In this document: positions 1 through 11,802 of the stretch, piece after piece | Layout of the letters: each line of letters begins with the position of its first letter | Position numbering within the stretch: the first letter of the stretch is position 1 | Assembly (NCBI RefSeq): GCF_900087055.1 | Contig: NZ_LT575468.1 | Location: 2,979,773-3,043,772, forward strand | Direction of reading: 5' to 3' | Length of the DNA stretch: 64,000 nucleotides | Source: Plesiomonas shigelloides | Lineage (GTDB): Bacteria > Pseudomonadota > Gammaproteobacteria > Enterobacterales > CAMTGL01 | The notes under the pieces: model-generated | The model's database searches: none | What the model saw: the letters and a program-made list of their open reading frames with translations, nothing else | What the model was told of the DNA's origin: nothing | Made by a program: the position numbers and the translations under genes

Positions 1-89
1 AAACGGGGCGCGCGCTGCTTGGGCGCGGCCTTGGCGGGGCGTTTTTTTCCCGGTCTTCCTACCGGTCCGCTATCTGTACGCAGGTCCAC
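1..89 (-). CDS. Partial N-terminus of an unidentified protein running off the left edge
   Basis: An open frame on the minus strand runs to the window edge. The likely start is the GTG at 89, because a GGAG ribosome-binding site lies 5-9 bases upstream; a GTG at 104 in the same frame is possible. The visible 29 or so residues are rich in Lys, Arg, Pro and Ala, as in the cytoplasmic tail of some membrane proteins. The gene is divergent from fklB. In E. coli the fklB neighbour is ytfB, an OapA/LysM-type envelope protein, so that is a plausible identity by position only; no domain is visible in this fragment. Confidence 0.35.
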   Translation of the reverse strand, partial: MDLRTDSGPVGRPGKKRPAKAAPKQRAPR

Positions 90-259
90 TTCATCTCCAT
101 GCACTAGACAAACCGCGATCGATTTATTTTTTCCTTTTCACAGAGAAAAGTCACGGTATTTACTATTAAAAATCGCATTTGCGACGCCTATTTTTGCCGG
201 AATGCACCGGTACTGATATGCTCGCACCTCTGTGAGCAGTTTATCTGTAAGGAAAAGAA

Positions 260-880
260 ATGACAGCCTCAACCCTTAATACTATGGAAGCTCAGGCCAG
301 CTATGGCATCGGTCTGCAAATTGGTCAGCAACTGGCCGAAAGCGGTCTGACCGGACTGGAGCTGGATGCCCTGACTCAGGGTCTGCGCGACTCACTGGAA
401 GGCAATGCTCCGGCTGTTGCTGTCGATGTGGTTCACCGTGCGCTGCGTGAAATGCATGCTCGCGCAGATGAGGCGCGTCAAGCCAAGTATCAAGAAGCCG
501 CGGCAGAAGGCGAAGCGTTCTTGGCGCAAAACTCCTCTCGCGAAGGCGTAACCTGCACCGGTAGCGGCCTGCAGTTCGAAGTGCTGCAGCAAGGCGACGG
601 CCCAATCCCTGCGCGCACTGACCGTGTGCGTGTACATTACACCGGTAGCCTGCTGGACGGTACTGTATTTGATAGCTCGGTACAACGCGGCCAGCCAGCT
701 GAGTTCCCTGTCAACGGCGTGATCGCCGGTTGGATTGAAGCGCTGACCCTGATGCCAGTTGGCTCTAAGTGGCGTTTGTATATCCCGCATCAGCTGGCCT
801 ATGGCGAGCGCGGTGCTGGTCACTCGATTCCACCATGCAGCATGCTGCAGTTTGATGTAGAGCTGCTGGAGATCCTGTAA
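260..880 (+). CDS. fklB: FKBP-type peptidyl-prolyl isomerase FklB (FKBP22)
   Basis: Cis-trans prolyl isomerase of 206 residues that assists protein folding, probably cytoplasmic as no signal peptide is present. The N-terminal ~100 residues are the helical dimerisation region typical of FKBP22/FkpA proteins. The FKBP domain follows from about residue 105, with the hallmark [16 protein letters not shown], a VIAGW binding-pocket motif and YGERGAG near the end. The start is an ATG preceded by AAGGAAAAG. It stands alone between a divergent partial gene and a convergent cold-shock gene, with a shared terminator downstream. The length matches the E. coli protein. Confidence 0.95.
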   Translation: MTASTLNTMEAQASYGIGLQIGQQLAESGLTGLELDALTQGLRDSLEGNAPAVAVDVVHRALREMHARADEARQAKYQEAAAEGEAFLAQNSSREGVTCTGSGLQFEVLQQGDGPIPARTDRVRVHYTGSLLDGTVFDSSVQRGQPAEFPVNGVIAGWIEALTLMPVGSKWRLYIPHQLAYGERGAGHSIPPCSMLQFDVELLEIL

Positions 881-920
881 GGATCAGCAAGTGACATCGC
901 TACGCTAAAAGCGATACTGC

Positions 921-952
921 AAAAAAGCCGTGTGACTCACACGGCTTTTTTA
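921..952. terminator. Bidirectional rho-independent terminator (fklB / cold-shock gene)
   Basis: A perfect stem, AGCCGTGTG/CACACGGCT with a short loop, is flanked by an A-run on the left and a T-run on the right. It can therefore end both fklB (+) and the convergent cold-shock gene (-). Confidence 0.85.
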
Positions 953-975
953 TTGGTTTCTTGATTGGGTGTGAG

Positions 976-1185
976 TTACACCACTGGCTCGACGTTTTCG
1001 GCTTTTTTCCCGCGCTGGTCACTGACCTCGGTATAAGTGACCTGCTGACCTTCTTTTAGCGTGCGAAAACCGTTGCCCTGAATCGCAGAAAAGTGCACAA
1101 ACACATCTTCCCCGCCAGCATTTTGAATAAACCCAAACCCTTTACTGTCATTGAACCACTTCACGGTTCCTTGCAACTTCGACAT
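976..1185 (-). CDS. Cold-shock domain protein (CspA/CspE family)
   Basis: Single cold-shock domain of 69 residues that binds single-stranded RNA and DNA. The RNP1 motif (KGFGFI) and RNP2 motif (VFVHFSAI) are both present, giving the five-stranded OB fold that melts RNA structure. The start ATG follows AGGGAAAG. Which E. coli paralogue it equals cannot be decided; CspE/CspC-like is likely because of the short length and lack of a tail. About 240 bases lie upstream before the end of cysH, so a long 5' leader of the kind seen in cspA genes is possible. A bidirectional terminator lies just downstream. Confidence 0.92.
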   Translation of the reverse strand: MSKLQGTVKWFNDSKGFGFIQNAGGEDVFVHFSAIQGNGFRTLKEGQQVTYTEVSDQRGKKAENVEPVV

Positions 1186-1429
1186 TGTCTTTCCCTATGT
1201 TCAAAACGGTATTTCTAAACGAAAGTGCTAAACGGTGCGCAGACTATCGTGACGCCCTACCATCCCGCAGCCACACCAAGGCTGTCGGATGGGGCGCGCA
1301 AGCTTACATAGCAGCAAAGCGAAGATAGCCAAACAGAGTGTCATCCTAGCAACCTTGGTTAAAAAATACGCCGCGTCGCATCGCGTTTTACCGGTAAGTT
1401 CACTCCCCGCCGCCGAATTTGTGATCGCG

Positions 1430-2239
1430 TTAGATCCCCGAGCCTTGATCTTCCCCTGATTCATGCAGGCCGCACTCACGTTTCAAACCAAAAAAGCGCG
1501 TCTCTTCTTCGCTCATGCCCGACTCCCATTTGCGCGTGGTATGGGTATCGCCCACCGACAAATACCCTTGCTCCCACAGTGGATGATAGGGTAAGCCATG
1601 TTCGGTCAGATAACGGTGCACCTGCCGGTTATCCCAATCGACAATCGGCAAAAACTTAAAGCAGCCACGCTGTACACTCAGCACCGGCAAACTGGCGCGG
1701 CTACTGGCCTGTGCGCGGCGTAAGCCAGCAAACCACGTCCCGGCCTGCAATTGCTCGAGCGCGCGTTGCATCGGTTCGACTTTATTCAGTTGGTTATACT
1801 GCGCTAACCCATCCAAGCCTTGCTCCCACAAGCGGCCATAGCGCGCCTCTTGCCACGCCGGCGATAAGGGGCTGCGAAACACCTGCAAATTCAGCTGCAG
1901 GCGTTCGGTCAGGCTATCAATAAACTGGTATGTTTCAGCAAACAGATAGCCGGTGTCGGTGAGGATTACCGGAATAGTCGGCTGCTGCTGCACCAATAAG
2001 TGCAAACTAACCGCCGCCTGAATACCAAAGCTGGAAGAAAGGACATGCGCTCCCGGCAGATGCTCAAAGGCCCACGCCACTCGCGCCGCTGCGGGTAGCG
2101 CCAATAGAGCCTGATTGAGCGCCGCCAGTGCCAGTTCGCGCTCTGACGGCGTTAAGGCCAGTAACTCAGCCAACGGTGGCACCGTCAGCTCAGTCAGGGT
2201 CGGCTGGCGCTCAGGCGACGTAGAAGATGAGTTAGACAT
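1430..2239 (-). CDS. cysH: Phosphoadenosine phosphosulfate (PAPS) reductase CysH
   Basis: Reduces PAPS to sulfite and adenosine 3',5'-bisphosphate using thioredoxin, in assimilatory sulfate reduction. The adenylyl-sulfate binding signature [10 protein letters not shown], the TDTGYLF segment and the C-terminal KRECGLHE with its catalytic cysteine are all present, so it is the PAPS-type enzyme without the extra iron-sulfur cysteines. The N-terminus is about 25 residues longer than in E. coli and rich in Ser, Thr, Pro and Leu. I prefer the ATG at 2239, which has AGG 5-8 bases upstream; an in-frame ATG at 2263 has no ribosome-binding site. It is the last gene of cysJIH, just after cysI. Confidence 0.95.
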   Translation of the reverse strand: MSNSSSTSPERQPTLTELTVPPLAELLALTPSERELALAALNQALLALPAAARVAWAFEHLPGAHVLSSSFGIQAAVSLHLLVQQQPTIPVILTDTGYLFAETYQFIDSLTERLQLNLQVFRSPLSPAWQEARYGRLWEQGLDGLAQYNQLNKVEPMQRALEQLQAGTWFAGLRRAQASSRASLPVLSVQRGCFKFLPIVDWDNRQVHRYLTEHGLPYHPLWEQGYLSVGDTHTTRKWESGMSEEETRFFGLKRECGLHESGEDQGSGI

Positions 2240-2269
2240 AATGACCTGCGTCTCCTCACTCATAAAAAA

Positions 2270-4000
2270 TTAATCATAAAAGTCACGAGCCGGATCGAGC
2301 ACCGGGCGGATGATGCCTGTGCGAACAGTAAAATCGCCGAAACCTTCATCGGGCGTACGCTCAGCCGCCCAACGGGCAATCAACGTATCCAAAATCGTTA
2401 AAATTTCGCTGTCAGTAATATTCTCGCGGTACATGCGCGGAATACGGGTGCCTTCACGATTACCGCCCAGATGCAGGTTATAACGACCCAGTGCTTTACC
2501 CACCAAACCAATTTCGGCCAACAAGGCGCGGCCACAGCCATTCGGGCAACCGGTGACGCGCAGCACAATGCTCTCTTGCGCCACGCCGTGACGGGCCAAA
2601 ATAGCTTCCACATCACCGACCAAGCGCGGTAAGAAACGTTCGGCTTCCGCCATCGCCAATGGGCAGGTCGGGAACGAGACGCACGCCATCGCATTTTGCC
2701 GCAGCGGCGTTAAGCTATCGCTCATCAGGCCATGGCTACGCGCCAACTGCTCAATCTGCGCCTTATCGGCTTCCGCAACCCCCGCCACAATCAAGTTTTG
2801 ATTGGCGGTGAGACGAAAATCACCACGGTGAACGCGGGCAATGGCCGCCAAACCGGTTTTCAGCGGCTTTTGCGGATAATCCAGAATCCGCCCATTTTCG
2901 ATATACAGCGTCAGGTGCCATTTGCCATCAATACCTTGCACCCAACCGATGCGATCGCCACGTCCGGTAAACGCATACTCGCGTGACGGCGCAAACTGCA
3001 CCTGCGCGCGTTTTTCCACTTCGGCGCGAAAGTTATCCACTCCCACACGCTCGATGGTGTACTTGGTTTTGGCATTTTTGCGATTACTGCGGTTACCCCA
3101 ATCGCGTTGGGTGGTCACCACCGCCTCGGCCACCGCTAAGGTTTGCTCAGGAGTGATAAAGCCCAGATCGCTAGCGGTGCGCGCATAGGTTGATTTATCC
3201 CCAAAGGTAATGGATAAACCACCGCCGACCAGCACGTTAAAGCCCACCAGCTTTCCTTGCTCGGCGATCGCCACAAAGCTCAAGTCATTGGCATGCACGT
3301 CCACATCGTTTTGTGGCGGAATGACAACCGCAGTTTTGAATTTCCGCGGCAGATAGGTCGCGCCCAAAATCGGCTCAACATCCGTCGTGGCGACTTTCTC
3401 TTCATCCAGCCAAATCTCGGCATAGGCGCGAGTTTGCGGCAGCAGATGCTCGGAGATTTTACGTGCCCAATCCCACGCCTCTTGATGCAGCTGCGATTCA
3501 ATCGGATTGGAGGTGCACAGCACGTTACGGTTAACGTCATTGGCGGTTGCCAGTGCATCTAGCCCCAGCGCATGCAGCATCTGATGCATCGGTTTGACGT
3601 TCGGTTTTAGCACGCCGTGAAACTGGAAGGTTTGACGGTTGGTCAATCGGATACTGCCGTACAGGGTGCTGTCGACGGCGAAACGATCGATCCCCAGCCA
3701 CTGCTGCGGGGTAATCACGCCGCCCGGCAGACGGCAGCGCAGCATCATGGCATGACGCGGTTCGAGTTTTTGTTCAGCACGCTCGGCGCGGATATCGCGG
3801 TCATCTTGCTGATACATGCCGTGAAAGCGGATCAACAGGAAATTATCGCCGTTAAAGCCACCGGTTAGGCCATCGTGTAAATCGGCGGCAATGCTGCCAC
3901 GCAGGAAATTACTGTCGCGCTTCATGCGCTCAGCATCGCTCAGCGGCCCATCAACCACCAGAGGGCCAGGATGCTTGCTGCTAAATTGATAGTCACTCAT
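2270..4000 (-). CDS. cysI: Sulfite reductase (NADPH) hemoprotein beta subunit CysI
   Basis: Siroheme and [4Fe-4S] subunit that performs the six-electron reduction of sulfite to sulfide. It has 576 residues, the usual length. The C-terminal cofactor cysteines lie in [10 protein letters not shown] and [11 protein letters not shown], and two nitrite/sulfite reductase half-domains are recognisable. Its ATG overlaps the cysJ stop by one base (TGATG), which indicates translational coupling of the two subunits in the alpha8-beta4 enzyme. cysH follows closely. The operon is presumably under CysB, although I did not identify a CysB site. Confidence 0.98.
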   Translation of the reverse strand: MSDYQFSSKHPGPLVVDGPLSDAERMKRDSNFLRGSIAADLHDGLTGGFNGDNFLLIRFHGMYQQDDRDIRAERAEQKLEPRHAMMLRCRLPGGVITPQQWLGIDRFAVDSTLYGSIRLTNRQTFQFHGVLKPNVKPMHQMLHALGLDALATANDVNRNVLCTSNPIESQLHQEAWDWARKISEHLLPQTRAYAEIWLDEEKVATTDVEPILGATYLPRKFKTAVVIPPQNDVDVHANDLSFVAIAEQGKLVGFNVLVGGGLSITFGDKSTYARTASDLGFITPEQTLAVAEAVVTTQRDWGNRSNRKNAKTKYTIERVGVDNFRAEVEKRAQVQFAPSREYAFTGRGDRIGWVQGIDGKWHLTLYIENGRILDYPQKPLKTGLAAIARVHRGDFRLTANQNLIVAGVAEADKAQIEQLARSHGLMSDSLTPLRQNAMACVSFPTCPLAMAEAERFLPRLVGDVEAILARHGVAQESIVLRVTGCPNGCGRALLAEIGLVGKALGRYNLHLGGNREGTRIPRMYRENITDSEILTILDTLIARWAAERTPDEGFGDFTVRTGIIRPVLDPARDFYD

Positions 4001-5811
4001 CAGTATACATCTCGCTGATAACGCTGCGCGGCGCGCAGTTCGTCCAGATACGCTTCACTCTGCGCGGCGTCCATGCCACCGTGCTGAGCCACTATGTCCA
4101 ATAACGCTTGCTGTACATCATGCGCCATCTTGCTGGCATCACCGCACACATACAGGTGCGCGCCTTGTTGTAACCACTGCCAGATCTCAGCACCCTGCTC
4201 GCGCAGGCGATCTTGTACATAAATTTTCTGCGCCTGATCGCGTGACCACGCCAGTGAGATGCGGCTGACGATGCCTTCTTTAACCCAACGCTGCCACTCC
4301 ACCTGATACAAAAAATCTTCCGTAAAATGAGGGTTACCGAAAAAGAGCCAGTTTGGACCGCCGGCCCCCTCCGCCGCACGCTGCTGCATAAAGGCCCGAA
4401 ACGGGGCTATTCCAGTACCAGGGCCTATCATGATCACCGGCGCATTCGGAGAACTGGGTAGGCGAAACTGATCATTGGGTTCGACAAACACCCGCAGGCT
4501 GTCCCCTTCTGATAAACGCTCGCCCAGATAACCGGACGCCGCGCCCGTGCGGGTTTTATCGCCCTCCGCGTAACGCACCACTCCGACGGTCAGGTGCACC
4601 TCTTCCCCGACTTCGGCTTGCGAAGAGGCAATCGAGTACAGACGCGGTGTTAAGCGGCGCAGCAGCTCGACTAATTGCTGGGCGCTCAGCGCGGCAGGAA
4701 TCGTGGCCAGCATGCTCGGCACCGGATGACGCTGGGCATACGCACGCAACGCCGCTTTATCGTCACATAGTGCCAACAAGGTCGCATCGCCACTCAATTC
4801 GGCATAGGCGGCCACTACGGTGGGCGCATTTTGGCTCAGCTCCAGCTTTTCCCGCAGGGCATCGGCCAAGCGCAAAGGTTGTCCATCAAGGGTGACGAGT
4901 GCATCGGCAGGCAAGCCGGTCAGCTGCAAGAGCTCCGCTACCAGCGCCGGATCGTTATGTTGCCAAACACCTAAGGCATCCCCCGGCTGATAAGTCAGTC
5001 CGGTGCCAGCTAAATCCAGCTCGATATGCTGGATATCTTTGCTGGAATTACGCCCAGTGATTTTCTGCCTTGCCAGCAGCGACACCGTGCAAGGATTATC
5101 GCGCTGATAAACCGTACCGACCGCCGCCGCGACCGGTGTTACCACGCTGGACGGCGATTCGCCAGCAGCCGCGGCTAACGGCGCCAAGGCAGCTAGCACC
5201 TCTTGCTGCCAATGGCTGGCGGTGGCAGCAAAATCCACATCCGCATCCACCCTAGCAAGCAACGGCTGAGCACCTAACTCGCTTAAGCGGCGATCAAAGT
5301 CTTTGCCAGTCTGGCAAAAATGCTCGTAAGACGAATCTCCGAGCCCCAGCACCGCATAACGCAGTTGCTCAAGCTTAGGCGCACGCGCCGAGAGTAAAAA
5401 CTTGTGCAATCCCAACGCTTCTTCGGGCGGCTCACCTTCACCATAGGTTGCCGCCACCACCAGCAATACCGACAGCTGCGCCAGCGTTTTGGTTTTCACT
5501 TCGCCACTGCGCCAGTGCTCCACCTGCCAGCCTTGCGCTTGCAGCTGTTGCTGTAACTGCTCGGCCACACGGCGTGCATTGCCAGTTTGTGAGGCTGACC
5601 ACAAGGTGATCAGCGGACGAGCCGCGGCGGTCGTCACTGCACCCTCGGCGGTCAGTGTTACAGAGGAAGATTGGCTGAGCGCCCATGTATAGCCTGACAG
5701 CCATGCCAGCTGCAGAGGAGACGCCTGCGCCAGCGTTTGTTGCAGTCGGCTTAGTTGTTCCGGAGGAAACGGCGCTCCGGTCGTCAGTAAATCCTTGGCA
5801 CTCATGATCAC
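4000..5811 (-). CDS. cysJ: Sulfite reductase (NADPH) flavoprotein alpha subunit CysJ
   Basis: Passes electrons from NADPH through FAD and FMN to CysI. Domains in order: flavodoxin-like FMN domain (about residues 65-205, with [13 protein letters not shown] and [10 protein letters not shown]), a connecting FAD domain (RLYSIASSQ around residue 390) and an NADPH-binding domain ([12 protein letters not shown]), ending in YQRDVY as in E. coli. AAGGA lies 5 bases before a GTG (5811) and 11 before an in-frame ATG (5805), so either may start translation. First gene of cysJIH. The gap upstream to about 5975 is AT-rich and must hold the operon promoter. Confidence 0.97.
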   Translation of the reverse strand: MIMSAKDLLTTGAPFPPEQLSRLQQTLAQASPLQLAWLSGYTWALSQSSSVTLTAEGAVTTAAARPLITLWSASQTGNARRVAEQLQQQLQAQGWQVEHWRSGEVKTKTLAQLSVLLVVAATYGEGEPPEEALGLHKFLLSARAPKLEQLRYAVLGLGDSSYEHFCQTGKDFDRRLSELGAQPLLARVDADVDFAATASHWQQEVLAALAPLAAAAGESPSSVVTPVAAAVGTVYQRDNPCTVSLLARQKITGRNSSKDIQHIELDLAGTGLTYQPGDALGVWQHNDPALVAELLQLTGLPADALVTLDGQPLRLADALREKLELSQNAPTVVAAYAELSGDATLLALCDDKAALRAYAQRHPVPSMLATIPAALSAQQLVELLRRLTPRLYSIASSQAEVGEEVHLTVGVVRYAEGDKTRTGAASGYLGERLSEGDSLRVFVEPNDQFRLPSSPNAPVIMIGPGTGIAPFRAFMQQRAAEGAGGPNWLFFGNPHFTEDFLYQVEWQRWVKEGIVSRISLAWSRDQAQKIYVQDRLREQGAEIWQWLQQGAHLYVCGDASKMAHDVQQALLDIVAQHGGMDAAQSEAYLDELRAAQRYQRDVY

Positions 5812-5975
5812 GACATTCCTTATGAAGAGATGTCGTCAGATTACTCACTATTTAAAAGCGCGATAAAGAATCGATAGCAATGGTTAATAACCAAAAGAAA
5901 TAAACGCGGAATAAGGAAAGGGAGACAAAGAACAGCGTCGAAGAAGAAGCTGGAGATACCCGTTGCCATGGGCGG

Positions 5976-6012
5976 AAAAAAACAGGGCGCTTGCACCAGC
6001 AAACGCCCTGTT
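5976..6012 (-). terminator. Rho-independent terminator after the outer-membrane barrel gene
   Basis: Inverted repeat AACAGGGCG/CGCCCTGTT. Read on the minus strand it is followed by a run of seven T. It lies about 80 bases past the stop codon at 6091 and isolates that gene from cysJIH. Confidence 0.85.
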
Positions 6013-6090
6013 CACGCCTCTAGCGCCATGGCATCGTTAGAGATAACGGAGCCAGTCGCGACTAGGCGATAAAATTCTCGTGATCGACGA

Positions 6091-6708
6091 TTAGAAGCCG
6101 AAAGTCAGGCCGCCGTACCAACCGTTGGTATCCACGTCGCCCGCTTTGTTGCTTTCGTTGAAGTCCATCTTAGCCCACTGGTAACCGGCTTTCAGGTTGA
6201 TAGCGCCCATGCGCATCGCCAGACCCAGCTGACCGTCGTAGCCCCAGGTGTTGTCGTAGAATGGCATGTTCAGCTCACCAGTCACTGCCAGTGGTGTGCC
6301 AGGAATACGCAGTTCACCGGCAGAGTAAGCCAGGAACATACCGTGCTCAACGTCATAACCACCAACGGTGTTGGTCTGCTTACGCCAGCCGGCACCCAGA
6401 TCCACGTTGATCAGGCCGTTATCCAGCAGCTGGTAGTAGCCGATCGCGTCCAGCTTTTCTTGCTCCAGCACCATGCCATTCGAGCTACCATCCAGATTCT
6501 GGTAGCGCACCAGCGCATTTGGCAGCAATGGAATTGGATGAACCACTTCCAGACCTACACGGTAGCCGTCAGCGCTGTTATCTTTGAAGCCGTGACCAGC
6601 GTCCAATGTCGCACCGGCGATAAATTCGGCACTACCACGAACAGCCAGAGAGTCGGCCATGGCCGGCGCGGCTACCAACATGGCAACCAGAGCTAAACTT
6701 TTTTTCAT
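6091..6708 (-). CDS. Outer-membrane beta-barrel protein (TIGR04219-like)
   Basis: A 205-residue exported protein. The N-terminus MKKSLALVAMLVAAPAMA is a clear signal peptide with an Ala-x-Ala cleavage site. The mature part alternates short hydrophobic and polar strands and ends in Phe (LTFGF), the C-terminal signature for BAM-assembled barrels. The VVHPIPLLPNALVRYQNL segment resembles the TIGR04219 family of small barrels known from Vibrio and relatives, as I remember it; its function is unknown. The start ATG has AAAGGAAG upstream. The gene is followed by a strong terminator. It may share a transcript with the copper chaperone gene 87 bases upstream, but no signal shows this. Confidence 0.75.
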   Translation of the reverse strand: MKKSLALVAMLVAAPAMADSLAVRGSAEFIAGATLDAGHGFKDNSADGYRVGLEVVHPIPLLPNALVRYQNLDGSSNGMVLEQEKLDAIGYYQLLDNGLINVDLGAGWRKQTNTVGGYDVEHGMFLAYSAGELRIPGTPLAVTGELNMPFYDNTWGYDGQLGLAMRMGAINLKAGYQWAKMDFNESNKAGDVDTNGWYGGLTFGF

Positions 6709-6795
6709 TTTACTTCCTTTACCCAACAACCAATCACCGCCACGCCAACACCCCTGTGCCGGCGTTTTTGCGGGAATCACACAAAAGTCCCCAAA

Positions 6796-7242
6796 TTACG
6801 ATTTTGGATGATGATGGCCAGCGGGTTTAACCTCGCGTGCGGTTGCCTGAATCTGAACTTGCTGACCGTTATCGAAGGTCAGGGTCAAGGGAACCTCCGT
6901 TCCCGCCGGCAACGGCTGGGTGAGCTGCAACAGCATGATATGCAAACTGCCCGGTTTGAGCATCAAGGTGCCCTTGGCCGGAATGGTAATTTGCTCCACC
7001 TTTTGCATATTCATCACCCCGTCTGGGCTGACCACCATATCGTGAAGCTCCACCTGTTTCGCAACCGGTGAGCTGACCGCAACCAGATGGCGCTCATCAT
7101 CTTCCGGATTAAACAAGGTGGCAAAGGCCGCCGACATCTGCGCGCCCGGCACCGTCGCACGAACATACGGTTCGGCAACCAGTACCTCGGCCTGCGCAAA
7201 TCCAGCCGCCAGTAATAACAGCGAAATCAGTCCTGCTCGCAT
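6796..7242 (-). CDS. Periplasmic copper chaperone PCu(A)C
   Basis: A 148-residue secreted cupredoxin-like protein that binds Cu(I) and is known to pass copper to the CuA site of cytochrome oxidase or to other periplasmic copper proteins. It has a cleavable signal (MRAGLISLLLLAAGFAQA) and the Met/His copper ligands of the family in HDM, MNM and LHIM. The C-terminus GHHHPKS adds a possible metal-binding histidine cluster. The start ATG at 7242 has AAGGAA upstream; upstream in-frame codons are not needed. No SenC/Sco or oxidase gene lies nearby, so the copper acceptor is unclear. Confidence 0.88.
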   Translation of the reverse strand: MRAGLISLLLLAAGFAQAEVLVAEPYVRATVPGAQMSAAFATLFNPEDDERHLVAVSSPVAKQVELHDMVVSPDGVMNMQKVEQITIPAKGTLMLKPGSLHIMLLQLTQPLPAGTEVPLTLTFDNGQQVQIQATAREVKPAGHHHPKS

Positions 7243-7526
7243 GATGAATTCCTTTTCCAGAATGTACGGTACGGTATTGGCGACGTATTTACCTATCGGT
7301 AGCGCTCTGTCATCGGCCAATCGTCTTCTGCCACTATTTTGTTTGGCAAATCAATGATGTTACAAAATCAATGTTTGTCGTTCTGCATTGCTCGCTCCGT
7401 GTTTACAGAGCTACGTATGATGCCCATAGCCGCAGGGTCGCCATCATGCCATTAATGGTCAACCTCGACTAGCCGTGGCGTGCACAAAAACGGTGAAAAA
7501 ACCACCGCAATCACTGCATTAATCGA

Positions 7527-7754
7527 TTAGCGTCGACGAAAATAGCGCTGGCTGGCCGGAGCTTTACTGCGCAGTAGCCAAACCACCACCACCGCCAGCA
7601 GTAACCACGGCAGCAGTTTCAATGCCAGCGCCAGCATGCCGCCCAGTAGCATCAACGCAAAACCGGCCAGCAACGCCAGTAACGCGCCCAGCACCGATAA
7701 ACCGGTGGCCAGCAACACCACAAAAAAGCCTAAAACAAATAACAGTTCTAACAT
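7527..7754 (-). CDS. pspG: Phage shock protein G, inner-membrane stress effector
   Basis: A 75-residue hydrophobic protein with two or three membrane-spanning stretches and a basic tail (SQRYFRRR). The start MLELLFVLGFF and the run LLGGMLALALKLLPWLLLA match PspG closely. PspG belongs to the Psp regulon that protects the proton-motive force when the inner membrane is damaged. The second of two tandem ATGs is preferred because AAGGGG lies 6 bases before it. In E. coli pspG is sigma-54/PspF dependent and lies next to dusA, as here; I could not find a convincing -24/-12 element upstream. Confidence 0.92.
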   Translation of the reverse strand: MLELLFVLGFFVVLLATGLSVLGALLALLAGFALMLLGGMLALALKLLPWLLLAVVVVWLLRSKAPASQRYFRRR

Positions 7755-7831
7755 CATTGACCCCTTGCTGTACTCACAGCATCACCTGATGACCACGTGG
7801 GAAAGACAGCCTCGACGGCGTGCTTCCCATT

Positions 7832-7861
7832 CTCTTATCCATCTAGCTCTTATCCATCTAG
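7832..7861. repeat. Tandem 15-bp direct repeat
   Basis: CTCTTATCCATCTAG occurs twice back to back in the gap upstream of pspG. The unit contains no recognised binding motif. Confidence 0.8.
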
Positions 7862-7873
7862 GCAATCAAGTTT

Positions 7874-7896
7874 CATGCCAGCTAGAAGCTGGCATG
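7874..7896. other. Perfect hairpin between pspG and dusA
   Basis: CATGCCAGCT/AGCTGGCATG with a 3-base loop, a 10-bp perfect stem. On the minus strand it is followed by AAACTTG, not a T-run, so it would be a poor terminator for dusA, whose stop lies about 150 bases upstream. It could be a transcript-end structure or a dyad for a regulator. Confidence 0.55.
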
Positions 7897-8046
7897 TTAG
7901 TTTATCAATTCAATTAGTAATTCAATCAGTTAGCGTTATTCGCTGCGCACGGTCGCCGCTCGCGCTGCGCAATTTAACCACCTAGCGGTCAACTTGCTGC
8001 GCCATATCGTCAATTTCACCACCGCATAGCGTGTGGCAATCGCAGC

Positions 8047-9048
8047 TTAGCGGCGCACCATCGCCAGCGCTTGCTCCAACACAGGGATACCGGCCCCCGG
8101 CTTATGCGCATTTTCACTTAAGTGACGACGCCACTGACGCGCACCTGGAATGCCTTGGAAAATCCCCAGCATATGGCGGGTAATGTGGCCCAGATAAGTG
8201 CCTTTGCTCAGCTCGCGCTCGATGTACGGGTACATGGCCTCCACCGCGGCAATGCTGTCGGTGATCGCCGCACTCGGGTCAAACAGCTGTTGATCCACTT
8301 GCGTCAGAATGCTCGGGTTTTGGTACGCTTCGCGCCCCATCATCACGCCGTCGAGATGCTGCAGATGCTCGCGCGCCTCATCCAAGGTTTTAATACCGCC
8401 GTTAATGCCGATTTTCAGCTGCGGGAAGTCTTTTTTCAGCTGATAGACACGCGCGTAATCCAATGGCGGGATCTCACGGTTTTCTTTCGGACTCAGCCCT
8501 GACAGCCACGCTTTGCGCGCATGCACGATAAAGTTATCGCACTCGCCCGCACCAGCCACGGTCTGGATAAAGTCCACCAAAAAAGCATAGCTGTCTTGAT
8601 CGTCAATCCCGATCCGAGTTTTGACCGTGACCGGAATCGAGACCTGATCGCGCATCGCTTTCACGCAATCGGCCACCAGCTGTGCATTGCCCATCAAGCA
8701 AGCACCGAACATGCCGTTTTGTACCCGATCCGATGGACAACCCACATTCAGGTTAATCTCATCGTAACCGCGTTGCTCGGCCAAACGTGCACACTGCGCC
8801 AGATCGGCCGGATTACTACCGCCCAACTGCAACACCACCGGATGCTCTTCCTCGTTATAGGCCAGATAGTCGCCCTTGCCATGAATAATGGCGCCCGTGG
8901 TGACCATCTCGGTGTACAGCTGGGTATGCTGACTCAGCTGACGATGGAAATAACGGCAATGACGATCGGTCCAATCCAGCATCGGGGCGACGCTGAAACG
9001 GCCAGCCCAATATTGAGGGTTGCCTTGCGGCTGTTCACGGTTTGACAA
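8047..9048 (-). CDS. dusA: tRNA-dihydrouridine synthase A
   Basis: FMN-dependent enzyme that reduces uridines in the tRNA D-loop (positions 20/20a) with NADPH. The TIM-barrel flavoprotein shows [17 protein letters not shown], the active-site [12 protein letters not shown] with catalytic Cys, KTRIGIDD, and the phosphate-binding INGGI...[12 protein letters not shown]; the sequence is very close to E. coli DusA. The frame stays open to a GTG at 9126, but a TATACT -10-like hexamer lies inside that extension. A TTG at 9048 with AGAGAG upstream gives about 333 residues, near the family length, so I prefer it. It is divergent from zur. Confidence 0.95.
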   Translation of the reverse strand: MSNREQPQGNPQYWAGRFSVAPMLDWTDRHCRYFHRQLSQHTQLYTEMVTTGAIIHGKGDYLAYNEEEHPVVLQLGGSNPADLAQCARLAEQRGYDEINLNVGCPSDRVQNGMFGACLMGNAQLVADCVKAMRDQVSIPVTVKTRIGIDDQDSYAFLVDFIQTVAGAGECDNFIVHARKAWLSGLSPKENREIPPLDYARVYQLKKDFPQLKIGINGGIKTLDEAREHLQHLDGVMMGREAYQNPSILTQVDQQLFDPSAAITDSIAAVEAMYPYIERELSKGTYLGHITRHMLGIFQGIPGARQWRRHLSENAHKPGAGIPVLEQALAMVRR

Positions 9049-9322
9049 AGTCTGCGGCTCTCTTTCGGGTGGATAAAATAAGCGCGACAGTATAGCCCGA
9101 ATTACCGCCATTGGGGAGGGAAGCACAAGGAAGTCCAGATCACGTCCAGATGTCGCGACCTAGCCGTGCTACACCCTGTCGCAGCAGGCCAGAGCACGCA
9201 CGGTCACAACGTGCCTAACCCCACAAAACTCACGGACTTTTCACCGCTAGCGGTCACTATTGCAGGCAGCGCCGTGCTACACTGGAAAGCGGTATCACTA
9301 GCGCAAATTGCAGATCGCAGGC

Positions 9323-9775
9323 ATGAATCAGCAAGCCATTCAACGTTTACTTCAAAAAGCCCAGCAGTTATGTGAGCAACGCGGGGTGCGTTTGACCGCC
9401 CAGCGCCAGCAAGTGCTGCGCCTGCTCGCCGAGCAACCCGGCGCCATTACCGCTTACGATCTGCTCGACCGCCTGCGCGCCCGCGAGCCGCAAGCCAAAC
9501 CGCCGACCGTGTACCGCGCACTGGATTTTCTACTGGAGCAAGGCTTTGTGCACAAAGTGGAATCGGTGAATGCGTTTGTGCTGTGCAGTGGTTTTGAAGA
9601 GCATGTCCATCACAGTCAGCTGTTTATCTGCGATCAATGCGGCTCGGTGGATGAAAGTCGTGGCGGGGTGATAGAACAGGCCCTGAGCGAAGTGGCCGAC
9701 AGCCTCGGATTTCAAATCAAGCACCGGATCGTCGAGGTGCATGGCACCTGTGCCCGTTGCCGCACACTTGGCTGA
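9323..9775 (+). CDS. zur: Zinc uptake regulator Zur (Fur family)
   Basis: Zinc-sensing repressor of zinc uptake genes, 150 residues. A winged-helix DNA-binding domain (about residues 10-85, including TAQRQQVLRLL and PPTVYRALDFL) is followed by a dimerisation and metal domain. The metal ligands are visible: HVHHSQLFIC with CDQC, and CARC near the end, forming the structural four-cysteine zinc site. The ATG at 9323 fits Zur length; an in-frame TTG at 9308 is less likely. Divergent from dusA, as in E. coli. I saw no Zur box in the shared upstream region. Confidence 0.93.
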   Translation: MNQQAIQRLLQKAQQLCEQRGVRLTAQRQQVLRLLAEQPGAITAYDLLDRLRAREPQAKPPTVYRALDFLLEQGFVHKVESVNAFVLCSGFEEHVHHSQLFICDQCGSVDESRGGVIEQALSEVADSLGFQIKHRIVEVHGTCARCRTLG

Positions 9776-9837
9776 CTCTCTCTGAAATCAGTGTCACCGC
9801 CCGCATATCCACCCGGATCGGCATCACCAGACAGATA

Positions 9838-9866
9838 AAAAAAACCGGTCGACTGACCGGTTTTTT
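9838..9866. terminator. Bidirectional terminator between zur and pgi
   Basis: AAAACCGGTC/GACCGGTTTT with loop GACT, preceded by an A-run and followed by TT. It serves the convergent zur (+) and pgi (-) genes. Confidence 0.9.
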
Positions 9867-9917
9867 GCATCTTACTTCTTGCGCTCGCTTCTTACGTTCA
9901 CAAGCTAAGTGCAGACC

Positions 9918-11623
<1,706 letters not shown>

Positions 11624-11802
11624 TAACAAATTCCGACGGATGACAGCTCAAATCACAGCTATGCAGCCGGGTTTGACGAAAGTTTACTACTCTGAGCGCA
11701 ATCAATAACCAAGATCCCCCCAGACAGAGATTAGGATCACAGTTTTATTACTACAATTCGGTCCCGACCGCTTTGCAGCAGACAGGCGCAGGAGAAAAAA
11801 GC

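Noticed and set aside
1228-1479. An 83-codon frame between the cold-shock gene and cysH
   Set aside because: It overlaps the end of cysH, has no ribosome-binding site or family resemblance, and lies where the cold-shock leader should be.
5812-5975. CysB-binding sites before cysJ
   Set aside because: The region is AT-rich and the CysB motif is too degenerate to assign by eye.
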